Assembly: GCF_005377625.1 (NCBI RefSeq)
Contig: NZ_CP040098.1
Coordinates: 3,213,279-3,277,278, forward strand
Direction of reading: 5' to 3'
DNA: 64,000 nt
From: Desulfoglaeba alkanexedens ALDC
Lineage (GTDB): Bacteria; Desulfobacterota; Syntrophobacteria; Syntrophobacterales; DSM-9756
The notes beneath the pieces were generated by a model that worked only from the letters and a program-made list of their open reading frames with translations, searched no databases and was not told where the DNA came from. Positions 42,144 through 50,834 of this stretch are shown piece after piece. The first letter of the stretch is position 1; the number at the start of each line of letters is the position of its first letter. A program made the translations under genes and the position numbers.

Positions 42144-42635
42144 ATGAAACGGTATGGTTCATGGATTGGCGGTTTCATGGTCACGGCTTTGATGGTGGGC
42201 GCGCTCCTTGCCAGCGACGCTACGGCTTTCGGCCCTCAAGGGCACGGTTACGAGGGCTTTGGGCCCGGCCCGGGGCTCTTCCACGGAATGGAAAAAATCC
42301 TGGAACTGAAACTCACTGTCGAACAGCAGGAAAAGATCTCGAATATCATCACCGCTTACCGGCCGGAATTTCGGCAGGCTTTCAAGGCTTATCGGGAAGC
42401 CCGGAAGGAGATGAAAACCGTCATGGCTCGGGACACCTTTGATGAGGCGGCCGTTCGAGCGGCCCACCAGGCCGTGGCGTCGGCCGCAGAAGAACTGGCG
42501 GTCCTGAGAGCCCGAATGCGCCATGAACTGGCCTCCGTTCTTACCAAGGAACAGCGTGAAAAGATGCAAAGCTGGCACGAGGAAGACGAAGGAGATGAGA
42601 ACGGAAGTGGCCACGAAGGAGACGAAAATTCTTGA
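42144..42635 (+). CDS. Spy/CpxP-like periplasmic protein
   Basis: Protein of 163 residues with a signal peptide (MKRYGSWIGGFMVTALMVG, cleavage likely after the ASDATA stretch near residue 28). Two LTxxQ motifs, LKLTVEQQEKI near residue 57 and LTKEQREKMQ near 135, flank a long helical hairpin, as in Spy/CpxP and zinc-resistance-associated proteins. These act as ATP-independent periplasmic chaperones or metal sensors. The acidic His/Glu/Asp tail (SWHEEDEGDENGSGHEGDE) could bind metal. TAAGGAG precedes ATG 42144. Confidence 0.85.
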   Translation: MKRYGSWIGGFMVTALMVGALLASDATAFGPQGHGYEGFGPGPGLFHGMEKILELKLTVEQQEKISNIITAYRPEFRQAFKAYREARKEMKTVMARDTFDEAAVRAAHQAVASAAEELAVLRARMRHELASVLTKEQREKMQSWHEEDEGDENGSGHEGDENS

Positions 42636-43113
42636 TAGCGTTCTAAATTGGAGACCTTAAGCAAAAAGGTTAACGAAGGTCAAAAAATCCCTCTGTCCCC
42701 CTCCCCTTAATCCCCTCCCACAAGGGGAGGGGAAATAGAATTTAGCATCAAATATTAGGTCTATTATTTTCTACGCTGCCAAATTCTTGATGAGGCGGCC
42801 GTCCGATTGTTCAAAGCCCTGATCCTGCGGGGGAGTGGGCAACAACCGCCCCGCTTGAAGGTCCTGGAACGGTGACGTTGGTGGCTCGAGGCGCGAAAAG
42901 CGCCTCCGCCCCTCCTGCGGGGTTGAAGGGGTGGGTGAACTTCAGTAAGATTGTTTTGAGGCGGTAAGGATCTGCCGGACCGCACGTAGTCGGCCGCTCG
43001 AGGAGTTTTCGGCCTGCTCCGGCCGAAATCGCTCCGGAACGGAAACGATGTGGGGCGCCTCGAATGAGGAGGGGAACCCATGACGATGTGGTTTTACGAC
43101 AAGGAGAACCCTG
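42636..43113. other. repeat-containing intergenic region
   Basis: About 480 bases without a supportable gene. The G/C inverted repeat CCCCTCCC...GGGAGGGG with its AAATAGAATTT end lies at 42696-42743. A small hairpin AGGCGC-GAAAA-GCGCCT is near 42890. The remainder shows nothing recognisable. Confidence 0.65.
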
Positions 43114-43554
43114 ATGGAATGTCAGATCCCGGAAAAGAACGCGGACGACAGCGAAGTGCTGGAAATCCTCAAACAAGCCAGGACCATCGCCGTGGTGGGG
43201 GTTTCACACAAGGAAGATCGGGACAGTCACAACGTCGCGAAATACCTGAAGGAACACGGTTACAAGATGATCCCCGTTAACCCGAAGTACAAGGAAGTGC
43301 TGGGAGAGCCCTGTTATCCCAATCTGGCGGCGGTTCCGGAGCGGATCGACATCGTGGATATTTTCCGGAATATCGAAGCGATTCCCGGGATTGTGGACGA
43401 AGCGATCGCAGCGGGCGCCGGTTGTGTCTGGATGCAGCTGGGGCTGGCTCACAACGAAGCCGCCGACAAGGCCCGGCGGGCGGGGCTCAATGTCGTGATG
43501 AGCAAGTGCGCCAAGGTGGAACACCAACGGTTTAAAAAAGAAGGATGCCTGTGA
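43114..43554 (+). CDS. CoA-binding (YccU-type) protein
   Basis: Protein of 146 residues with a CoA-binding Rossmann domain. Features are IAVVGVSHKEDRDSHNVAKY near residue 25, VNPKYKEVLGEPCYPNLAAVP near 55 and VDIFRNIEAIPGIVDEAI near 81, ending with MSKCAKVEHQRF. Function of the stand-alone family is unknown; the domain is related to succinyl-CoA synthetase alpha. AAGGAG precedes ATG 43114. It overlaps the next gene by 10 bases and heads a four-gene overlapping operon. Confidence 0.92.
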   Translation: MECQIPEKNADDSEVLEILKQARTIAVVGVSHKEDRDSHNVAKYLKEHGYKMIPVNPKYKEVLGEPCYPNLAAVPERIDIVDIFRNIEAIPGIVDEAIAAGAGCVWMQLGLAHNEAADKARRAGLNVVMSKCAKVEHQRFKKEGCL

Positions 43555-44384
43555 AGACGGGCGAGGGACGGGATGGGACGTTGACGGCGCCTGCGGAGTT
43601 CTTCTTCGAGCTGGAAGGGGTCCGGCACGGAGAGCTTCTGGTTGGGCGCGATCCCGTGTGGGACATCCTGAAGTCCTTGGGGCCGTACCTGGAAGATCTT
43701 CTGTCGACTCCGCTGCCACGCTTCTTTCGACCCGGTGAACCCCTGAAACGGACGGTGCTTCTCTGGGACGGTGACCTTTACGAGAACGGGTTCGAAATTC
43801 TCGGCGGCGACGCCACCAAGGGTTCGTTTAAGGTCGTGGTTTCCGGGCGGGAAACGACCGAGGCTACGGTTCTTTTTGCGGGTTGCGTCTTGTGGGACGA
43901 CCGGGTGAAGCTGGGCCGTGGCACGGTGGTCGAACCCGGGGCACTCATCAAAGGACCGACGGTTGTGGGGGACCGCACGGAAATCCGCCAGGGTGCGTAC
44001 GTTCGGGGAAAGTGCCTCATCGGCGACCGCTGCGTGGTGGGCCACACCACGGAGGTCAAGTCGAGCATCCTCCTGGACGGGGCCAAGGCCGGGCATTTCG
44101 CCTACATCGGGGACAGTATCCTGGGGCGCGACGTCAATCTGGGCGCTGGAACCAAGCTCGCCAACCTCAAGATGACGGGGTCCACGGTGCGGGTCCGTAT
44201 CGGAGAAGAACAGATCGATACGGGACTTCGCAAGCTGGGGGCCGTCATCGGGGACCGGACGGAGATCGGGTGCAACGCAGTGACCAATCCCGGGGTGCTG
44301 CTCGGAATGGATTGCCTGGTTTCACCCCTCGTATCCGTTCCCGCCGGCTTTTATTTCGAAAGGAGTTTCCTCGGAAACAGTTGA
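43545..44384 (+). CDS. left-handed beta-helix (hexapeptide) protein
   Basis: Protein of 279 residues. An N-terminal domain (about 15-100) precedes a hexapeptide-repeat beta-helix (about 105-255). Repeats include VLFAGCVLWDDRV, VVEPGALIKGPTVVGDRTEI and AYVRGKCLIGDRCVVGHTTE, and then GAVIGDRTEIGCNAVTNPGV. The layout resembles the C-terminal half of sugar-phosphate nucleotidylyltransferases such as GlmU, but without a pyrophosphorylase domain. It is probably a sugar or metabolite acyltransferase or structural homologue. Start and stop overlap with both neighbours, indicating tight coupling. Confidence 0.82.
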   Translation: MPVKTGEGRDGTLTAPAEFFFELEGVRHGELLVGRDPVWDILKSLGPYLEDLLSTPLPRFFRPGEPLKRTVLLWDGDLYENGFEILGGDATKGSFKVVVSGRETTEATVLFAGCVLWDDRVKLGRGTVVEPGALIKGPTVVGDRTEIRQGAYVRGKCLIGDRCVVGHTTEVKSSILLDGAKAGHFAYIGDSILGRDVNLGAGTKLANLKMTGSTVRVRIGEEQIDTGLRKLGAVIGDRTEIGCNAVTNPGVLLGMDCLVSPLVSVPAGFYFERSFLGNS

Positions 44385-44968
44385 TTTTCTCTGTGGACCG
44401 AAGAACCTCGTTTCACCGGATCGCCGCCCGCTTTGAAAGACGATACCGGTCGCTCCAGGAGACACACGGAGCCCCCTACCGGCTGACCGCGAAGGGCGCG
44501 TGGGCCGCTTCCACCGCGGAAGCCGTCTACTCCTTTTTTGAAGCGCTCCCCCTGGACCGTTACCGGCTTTTCTTGGATGCGGGAAGCGGCGACGGCATCG
44601 TCATCTGCATCGCGGGGCTTTTCACCCGGGCGATCGGCATAGAAATCGACCCCGATCTCTGTCGTACGGCGCAACACCTCGCCGGGGAACTGGATCTTTC
44701 GGGGCGGGTCGATTTTGCCTGCGGTGATTTCTTGCGATTTCCCATCCGAAAAGCCGATTGCCTTTACGTCTACCCGGACAAGCCCCTCGACGCGCTGGCC
44801 GACTGCCTTGAAGGATGGCGGGGAGACCTCCTGGTCTACGGCCCTCACTTCCCGCTTCGAGGCTTCAAGGCGGTGCTTACGCTGTCTCATGAAAAAGAGC
44901 GCCTGACCGTCTATCGCTCCTTGTGCGAAGCCTCTTCATGCCGGGCGCAAGACGGCGGAACATCATGA
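44381..44968 (+). CDS. SAM-dependent methyltransferase
   Basis: Class I methyltransferase-like protein of about 195 residues. Motif I is LFLDAGSGDGIVICIAG near residue 63, followed by GIEIDPDLCRTAQ (motif II Asp) and VDFACGDFLRFPI. TTG 44381 overlaps the upstream stop (TTGA) and is used here, with GTG 44393 as an equal alternative. The long frame upstream of these lies inside the hexapeptide gene and is spurious. The substrate is unknown. It overlaps the radical-SAM gene by four bases (ATGA). Confidence 0.78.
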   Translation: MIFSVDRRTSFHRIAARFERRYRSLQETHGAPYRLTAKGAWAASTAEAVYSFFEALPLDRYRLFLDAGSGDGIVICIAGLFTRAIGIEIDPDLCRTAQHLAGELDLSGRVDFACGDFLRFPIRKADCLYVYPDKPLDALADCLEGWRGDLLVYGPHFPLRGFKAVLTLSHEKERLTVYRSLCEASSCRAQDGGTS

Positions 44969-45873
44969 ATCCAGTCTCCCTGAAATCCTACCGATCCTGC
45001 CGGTTGTGCCCGTGGGAATGCGGAGTGGACCGTGCCGCGGGAGAGCTCGGGCGGTGTGAAGCTCCCGCCACTGTCAAGATCGCGGACTACATGCCTCATT
45101 TCGGCGAAGAAGCCTGCCTCGTGGGCGACACGGGCTCCGGCGCCGTCTTCTTTTCTCACTGCACGCTCCGGTGCCTTTTCTGCCAGACATGGGAGATGAG
45201 CTGGAAGGGGGAAGGGACGGAGGTCGACCTGGAAAGACTATCGGACTGTTTCCTGTGGCTTGAAGCCGAAGGCTGCGTGAACCTCAACCTCATCACGCCG
45301 ACCCATTACCTCCCGCACATTCTCCAGGCCCTGGAACGCGCCCGGAAGGCCGGGTTTTCGCTGCCGGTGGTCTACAATACCAGCAGCTTCGAACGCGTGG
45401 AAATCCTGAAGGCCGTCCAGGGCGTGGTGGACATTTACCTGGCCGACTTCAAATTCTGGGAACCCGAGACGGCGAAGAAGCTCTGCGGCAGCCCGGATTA
45501 CCCGGAAACGGCCCGGCGCGCTCTGGTCGAGATGCACCGGCAGGTGGGAGACCTGCAGACGGACGACCGCGGCCTGGCTCGCAGAGGCGTGCTGCTCCGG
45601 CACCTGGTGCTTCCCGGACACCTCGGCGAAACGTTCGCGATTCTGGATTGGGTGGCCGAAACACTGTCCACCGAAACATATCTCAACATCATGGGACACT
45701 TCCGGCCGTGCCACCTGGCAAGAACCGTCCCGACCCTCGCTCGAACACTCAGCCGTTCGGAATACGAGGCCGCGAAGCGGCACGCGTGGGCAAAGGGCTT
45801 GCACCGCATCGACACCACCCACGAGCGTCTCTACGAAATCCTCTGGAGTCCCGAACCTTCCGGTGAAGGCTAG
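44965..45873 (+). CDS. radical SAM protein, PflX/PflA-like
   Basis: Protein of 302 residues of the PflX/COG1313 group. The radical-SAM cluster motif is HCTLRCLFCQTWE (CxxxCxxC) near residue 70. An N-terminal SCRLCPWECGVDR carries two further cysteines and may hold a second cluster. VVYNTSSFERVEILK and VDIYLADFKFW follow as in the family. Members resemble glycyl-radical-enzyme activases, but none is characterised. ATG 44965 overlaps the methyltransferase stop. It is the last gene of this operon. Confidence 0.88.
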   Translation: MNPVSLKSYRSCRLCPWECGVDRAAGELGRCEAPATVKIADYMPHFGEEACLVGDTGSGAVFFSHCTLRCLFCQTWEMSWKGEGTEVDLERLSDCFLWLEAEGCVNLNLITPTHYLPHILQALERARKAGFSLPVVYNTSSFERVEILKAVQGVVDIYLADFKFWEPETAKKLCGSPDYPETARRALVEMHRQVGDLQTDDRGLARRGVLLRHLVLPGHLGETFAILDWVAETLSTETYLNIMGHFRPCHLARTVPTLARTLSRSEYEAAKRHAWAKGLHRIDTTHERLYEILWSPEPSGEG

Positions 45874-46486
45874 AACGTGCTGCAAGCGTCCCTTTTGTTG
45901 AGGGACGGGGGATTTGAGTTTCCCACCTTGTTCCCAAGCTCCAGCTTGGGAACACAAGTGTACAGAAGCTCCAGCTTCGGTTCCCATGAGGCCGCAACCC
46001 ACATGACGCAGAAGAAGATGGACTGGCTGCTGCATCAACCAACCTATCATATAAGGCCGGGCACAAGAAAGACAGCGCATTTCAGGTGTGGCAGGAGGGA
46101 AGCTGGAGCTTCCTCCCGGGCAGGCCGTTCCCAAGCCAGAGCTTGGGAACGAGGGGAAAAGTCCGCCTCTCCCCCTCCCCTTAATCCCCTCCCACAAGGG
46201 GAGGGGAAATAGAATTTCCACCTTGTTCCCAAGCTCCAGCTTGGGAACACAACTGTGCAGAAGCTCCAGCTTCGGTTCCCATGAGGCCGCAACCCACTTG
46301 TTGAGGGACGGGGGATTTTAGTTTCTGTGGCACTCGGTTAGCACTTGAAGGCGGCGTAGGTTCTGCCTTATTATGGCGGGGATTTAAGCCGGTAAAGCGG
46401 CTTTTCGAGGTATCGGCATGTTCCAGGGGCGTGTGCGCCCGTTTCCGTTTCTCGGTTCGCGCGTGGATCGAAGTGGAGGGCACCCG
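45874..46486. repeat. composite repeat block
   Basis: About 610 bases without a gene. Elements in order are a GTTGAGGGACGGGGGATTT segment (45896, repeated at 46299), an AACAAGGTGGGA-type end joined to GTTCCCAAGCTCCAGCTTGG (near 45931), GAAGCTCCAGCTTCGGTT, a GGAAGCTGGAGCTTCC palindrome (near 46098), GTTCCCAAGCCAGAGCTTGG (near 46128), the CCCCTCCC...GGGAGGGG inverted repeat (46165-46210) and a last GTTCCCAAGCT copy (near 46226). The final 150 bases lead into the aminotransferase. Confidence 0.8.
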
Positions 46487-47680
46487 ATGGCGGTGGCGGT
46501 CAAGATGGCCCAGTTCATGGAGCGGGCTTCGTGGATCCGGAAAATGTTCGAAGAGGGCGCACGGCTCAAGAAGATTCACGGGGCCGAAAACGTCTTCGAT
46601 TTCAGCCTGGGAGATCCCAATGTTCCCCCGCCGCCGGCCGTCCGCGAACGCCTGCTGGACCTGGTCCGCAACGGGCCCGACAACATGCACGCCTATATGC
46701 CGAACGCCGGAATTCCGGAAACCCGGGAAGCGCTGGCTGCGTATCTCGGCCGCGAACACGGGGTTTCCTTCAAGGCCGACCACGTGATCCTCACCTGCGG
46801 AGCCGCCGGGGCCCTCAACGTGGGGCTGAAGGCGCTTCTGGATCCCGGCGACGAAGTGCTGGTACCGGCACCGTATTTCGTGGAATACGGGTTCTATGCC
46901 GACAATCATGGCGGTTTGCTCCAGGTGGTTCCGACCCGGGACGACTTCACGCTGGACCTGGAAGCCCTGGACCGGGCCATCGGCCTCAAGACCAAGGTCG
47001 TGCTCATCAACTCCCCCAATAACCCCACGGGGCAGATTTACTCCAGCGACTCGCTGAACGATCTGGGGGAAATCCTGGATCGGAAGAGCCGGCGCCACGG
47101 CCGGAGCCTCTATCTGATTTCCGATGAGCCGTACCGGAAAATCGTCTATGATGGTTATACTGTGCCTTCCATTTTTCAACATTACCGGAACACTGTGGTG
47201 GTGACGTCGTACTCGAAGGACCTTTCCCTTCCCGGGGAACGGATCGGCTACGCGGCCGTTCATCCCGACGCGGAAGACGGCCCCCGCCTGCTGGGCGCCA
47301 TGGTTCTCGCCAACCGCATCATGGGATTCGTAAACGCTCCGGCTCTCATGCAACGACTCATCGGGGGGCTTCTCGATCAGTGTGTGGACGTCGACATCTA
47401 TCGTCGAAAAAGAGACATCCTGTACCAGGGGCTCCGGGATGCGGGCTACGAGGTCGTGAAACCTCCGGGCGCTTTCTATCTCTTCCCCAGGAGTCCCATC
47501 CCGGACGACGTGGCCTTCGTGCGGTTGCTCCAGGAAGAAAACATCCTGGTGGTACCCGGCAGCGGTTTCGGAGGGCCGGGCCATTTCCGGATCGCCTATT
47601 GCGTGGACGACCGGGTCATTGAGAAGGCAATGCCGGGATTCCGTCGCGCGATTGAAAAGTCGCAGAAAGGAACGACATGA
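46487..47680 (+). CDS. class I/II pyridoxal-phosphate aminotransferase
   Basis: Fold-type I aminotransferase of 397 residues. PLP motifs are INSPNNPTGQIY (substrate and ring Asn), ISDEPYRKIVYDG (ring Asp-x-x-Tyr) and the Schiff-base lysine in SYSKDLSLPGERIGY. These agree with the aspartate/tyrosine-aminotransferase class. The N-terminus FSLGDPNVPPPPAV is typical. ATG 46487 has GGAGG at eight bases; the frame extends upstream without homology. The start of the SPOR gene overlaps the stop (ATGA), so the two are coupled. The specific substrate cannot be read from sequence. Confidence 0.9.
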   Translation: MAVAVKMAQFMERASWIRKMFEEGARLKKIHGAENVFDFSLGDPNVPPPPAVRERLLDLVRNGPDNMHAYMPNAGIPETREALAAYLGREHGVSFKADHVILTCGAAGALNVGLKALLDPGDEVLVPAPYFVEYGFYADNHGGLLQVVPTRDDFTLDLEALDRAIGLKTKVVLINSPNNPTGQIYSSDSLNDLGEILDRKSRRHGRSLYLISDEPYRKIVYDGYTVPSIFQHYRNTVVVTSYSKDLSLPGERIGYAAVHPDAEDGPRLLGAMVLANRIMGFVNAPALMQRLIGGLLDQCVDVDIYRRKRDILYQGLRDAGYEVVKPPGAFYLFPRSPIPDDVAFVRLLQEENILVVPGSGFGGPGHFRIAYCVDDRVIEKAMPGFRRAIEKSQKGTT

Positions 47681-48453
47681 AGCCGTCGACCCCGAGGAAA
47701 AAGATGTTCACGGGAAAGGCTTCGCCAGCCGGGTGGCATTCTTCTCCGGGAAACGGATTGGTCGTCAAAGTGGTCGGGGCACTGTCGGTCTGCGTGATAG
47801 TCGTGATGCTTCTCACATTTCTCTGGAAAAACAAGCCGGAAGAAAACCGTGAAGAGTCGGAATCCGGCCGCAACCGGGTGGTCAAGGAGATTCCCAAGGA
47901 AGAGGCCGCCCCGTTTGAGCCTCGTTTTTTCGGCCCCCAGGGAGATGAACCAACTGCTGAAGCCGACGCTCAACATGGCGGGATCCCAGCTTCTTCCGGG
48001 ATCCAGGCTCCCCCCGGCGGAGCCCCTGCTGAACCTGCCCCTGAAGCCGAGATGCAGCCTCCCGAACGACCGGCCGCTTCCTTGAGCGCCGAGATAGACT
48101 CCGAAGAGACCGCCGCGGTGAAGAGTGAAGAAGCTTCCTTGGAAGCGCCGGGGGCTGAACCGCCGGCGCCTCGGAAGCCTGAAGCACAGACAGAAGCAAA
48201 ACCCGCTGAAGGCCCGCAGTTCATCGTGCAGGTCGGGGCTTTCAAGGACGAAGCCAACGCGCAGAAGCTGTCCAGGCGACTGGAAGAGCGGGGGCTTTCG
48301 GTCCAGGTCAACCCCTACGATCACCCGAAGCTGGGCCCGCTGTTCCTGGTTCGGCTCACCCCCTTCGCCGACGAATCACGAGCCCGGGCCGCCATGGCCG
48401 AGATCGAACAGCGCGAGAAGATCAAGGCGCTGCTGATTCGATCGGGTGATTAG
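47677..48453 (+). CDS. SPOR-domain membrane protein
   Basis: Bitopic protein of 258 residues. One transmembrane helix lies at about 31-50 (VVGALSVCVIVVMLLTFLW). The following 120 residues are low-complexity, Pro/Ala/Glu-rich and probably extended. A C-terminal SPOR domain occupies about 182-258 (FIVQVGAFKDEANAQKLSRR, then FLVRLTPFADESRARAAM). SPOR domains bind denuded peptidoglycan at division sites. Coupled to the aminotransferase upstream; its tail overlaps a convergent minus-strand gene by about 30 bases. Confidence 0.9.
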   Translation: MKPSTPRKKMFTGKASPAGWHSSPGNGLVVKVVGALSVCVIVVMLLTFLWKNKPEENREESESGRNRVVKEIPKEEAAPFEPRFFGPQGDEPTAEADAQHGGIPASSGIQAPPGGAPAEPAPEAEMQPPERPAASLSAEIDSEETAAVKSEEASLEAPGAEPPAPRKPEAQTEAKPAEGPQFIVQVGAFKDEANAQKLSRRLEERGLSVQVNPYDHPKLGPLFLVRLTPFADESRARAAMAEIEQREKIKALLIRSGD

Positions 48454-48655
48454 CTTCCGCGAGGGCGCACCGGCGCTGCTTGATCGTCTTCCGGCACAAC
48501 TCCCAGATGATGCACGACGACCTGTACCGGCAGAAAAGTTCGGGATCCGTGCAGGCGGTGCAGGCTTTCAGGCATTCTTCGCAGTAACCGTATCCAAACT
48601 TCTCACAAGTCACTACGGCTAGGCGTTCCGGATGAAACCGACAGTGGTCCTTCAA
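48422..48655 (-). CDS. small cysteine-rich protein with B-box-like zinc motif
   Basis: Protein of 77 residues starting at TTG 48655, chosen because AAGGAGG lies five bases upstream. Ten cysteines are spread over the protein. The first part reads C-x2-H-x8-C-x7-C-x2-C (HCRFHPERLAVVTC, then CEKFGYGYCEEC), resembling a B-box zinc finger. CTACTDPELFCRYRSSC and WELCRK follow. I know no assigned function. Its 3' end overlaps the SPOR gene tail-to-tail by about 30 bases. Confidence 0.7.
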   Translation of the reverse strand: MKDHCRFHPERLAVVTCEKFGYGYCEECLKACTACTDPELFCRYRSSCIIWELCRKTIKQRRCALAEANHPIESAAP

Positions 48656-48717
48656 TCGTGCCTCCTTAGCCCATTCCGCGGATGCCGTCCCTCGTAAAAG
48701 GGGGCCGGCCCGCGCCT

Positions 48718-50664
48718 TCACCGCCGCGAGGCCGCCCGTTCGTTCAGGAAGGCACGGACGGTAGGGAAAAGCTCCATCTGAGTGTGCGGCAGAAACAGAG
48801 CGGCCACGAATTCGTTCATAAAACCAGGATGTACCGAGAGCTCGAAATACGTCATCTGCTTGGCGATGGCTTCAGCCTTCCTGTAAGCAAAGCTCGAAAC
48901 GAGCGACTGCCGCGCTCCCGCAACCGAGCTGTTGCCGATGAACTGAATCCGCTCCTTGGGAAGATCGGGCAGAAGGCCGATGATGACGGCCTTTTCGATA
49001 TCGAGATGAGCCCCGAAACCCCCGGCCACGTAGACCTTCTGGAGATCATTGAAGGACATCCCCAGGTTTTCTATGAGCACCTTCATGGCGGCCAGAACCG
49101 CTCCCTTGCTTTTGATGAGATTCCCAATGTCGTCCTCGGTGATGACGACGTCCTCACCCGATTCCGATTCCGCAGCGGGAGCGACGATGAACTCTGAAAT
49201 GCCGTCGACCACCCTCACCCCCGGGTGCGCGTTTGTGGCGAACTTACCGGCCTGGTCGATGACGCCCGCGGCCAGGAGCTCGGCCATGAGGTCGATGAGG
49301 CCCGAACCGCAGATGCCGCGGGGACTGGCTCCACCGATGGTTTCGTAGCGGAGCCGGCCGTTGTGAAACCAGGCCTTCTGCACGGCGCCTTTGGTCGCCC
49401 GCATGCCGCACTTGATTCCGCCGCCTTCAAAGGCCGGACCCGCTGACGCGGAACAGCAGACCAGCCATTCATTATTTCCGATGACGATTTCCCCGTTGGT
49501 TCCCACGTCGATGAGCGCGCTCAATTCCGGCCGGTCGTTCATGCCGCAGGCAAGCACGCCGGCAGTGATGTCGCCGCCCACGTAGCTGCTCACGCACGGC
49601 ATGCAGTGGAGGACGGAACGAGGGTGCCCCTGGATGCCGATTTCCCGGGCATAGACCCAGGGGAACCGAGTGGCCGTGGGGATGTAGGGGTCGATTCGGA
49701 TGGTGCAGGGTTCGAGTCCCAGCAGGAGATGGGTCATGGTGGTGTTACCCGCCGCCACAAAGCTCGTGATATCGTCGAAAGCGAGGCCCGAGCCCACGAC
49801 GAGTGAATTGATCAGCGAGTTGATAGTCGTCACCACGGCGTTTTTCAAGGGGTCGAGGCCACCGCGGCTGCAGGCGAAGATCATTCGCGCAATTACGTCT
49901 TCGCCGTAGTGGGCCTGTTGGTTGTGGCTGGCTTCCACGCCGACCACCTTGCCGGCCCGGAGGTCGATCAGCTGAGCCACGATGGTGGTGGTGCCCACAT
50001 CGATGGCTACCCCGAAGTTCAGGCCCGAAGTGTCTCCCGCCTCCAAGGACTGCAGCTGAAAGCACTCCGGTTCCGTGGAATGGACGGTCGCCGTGATCTT
50101 CCAGTTGTTGTCCCGAAGCAGACGCGCCAGCCCCCGGAGGCAGGAAAAATCCGACTGAAGGCGGGTTTCGGGCAGCCTTTTCCGCAGTTTCCGGAAGATA
50201 CGGTCGAGATCGGAAATGTTGTCTTCGAGGGTAGGCGAAGGCAAATTCAGGAAATACTTCTGACTCAACGGCTGGTAGTACGATATCCCGGCGGACGCCG
50301 GTTCCTGATCGGAGGTTTCGGGTTGATCGTAGTGCAGAATGTTGTCGGTCATGAGGATCTGTTCATCCTCCTGGCGGGATTCGGGAGGAACCCAGACCTC
50401 TACGTCCTGATCCTTGATCTTGCTCTGGCAGGCCAGCACGAAGCCGGCATCGATTTCCTTTCGATCCAGAAAACCGAGGCCTTTGCTGGAAGATTCGACG
50501 GATCCGCTCTTTACCTTGAGACGGCACTTGCCGCAGACGCCCTGGCCGCCGCAGAGGCTGTTGATGTAGATGCCCGCCCGGGACGCCACGTCCAAAAGCG
50601 TTTCGCCGGGTTGGGCCTCCACGGTTTTTCCTTCCGGTTCAAAACGGACCTTCACCGATGCCAT
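48718..50664 (-). CDS. corrinoid protein reductive activator (RACo-type ASKHA protein)
   Basis: Protein of 648 residues. An N-terminal 2Fe-2S ferredoxin domain (LCGGQGVCGKCRLKVK, with the last cluster Cys in VLACQSK) is followed by a linker and a large ASKHA ATPase region. DVGTTTIVAQLIDL (near residue 225) and AAGNTTMTHLLLGLEP, then DVGTNGEIVIG and AGGFGAHLDIEKA match RACo/DUF4445. Such proteins reductively reactivate Co(II) corrinoid methyl carriers using ATP. AAGGAGG precedes ATG 50664. No corrinoid protein or methyltransferase gene is in the window, so its partner is elsewhere. Confidence 0.88.
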   Translation of the reverse strand: MASVKVRFEPEGKTVEAQPGETLLDVASRAGIYINSLCGGQGVCGKCRLKVKSGSVESSSKGLGFLDRKEIDAGFVLACQSKIKDQDVEVWVPPESRQEDEQILMTDNILHYDQPETSDQEPASAGISYYQPLSQKYFLNLPSPTLEDNISDLDRIFRKLRKRLPETRLQSDFSCLRGLARLLRDNNWKITATVHSTEPECFQLQSLEAGDTSGLNFGVAIDVGTTTIVAQLIDLRAGKVVGVEASHNQQAHYGEDVIARMIFACSRGGLDPLKNAVVTTINSLINSLVVGSGLAFDDITSFVAAGNTTMTHLLLGLEPCTIRIDPYIPTATRFPWVYAREIGIQGHPRSVLHCMPCVSSYVGGDITAGVLACGMNDRPELSALIDVGTNGEIVIGNNEWLVCCSASAGPAFEGGGIKCGMRATKGAVQKAWFHNGRLRYETIGGASPRGICGSGLIDLMAELLAAGVIDQAGKFATNAHPGVRVVDGISEFIVAPAAESESGEDVVITEDDIGNLIKSKGAVLAAMKVLIENLGMSFNDLQKVYVAGGFGAHLDIEKAVIIGLLPDLPKERIQFIGNSSVAGARQSLVSSFAYRKAEAIAKQMTYFELSVHPGFMNEFVAALFLPHTQMELFPTVRAFLNERAASRR

Positions 50665-50834
50665 CTTTACCTCCTTGTGTGCTTGGAGATTCCAATACCG
50701 CAAAGAAACCGCCGGAGCCGACGCCTATCGCCGTTTGTGACCAGTCGATCGTTGGGCGACGCATTTTTCTTATATACCACCTAAGGTGTCAGAAGACAAC
50801 GAAAGACCATTGTAGGGTAAGCGGACACAGCCAT

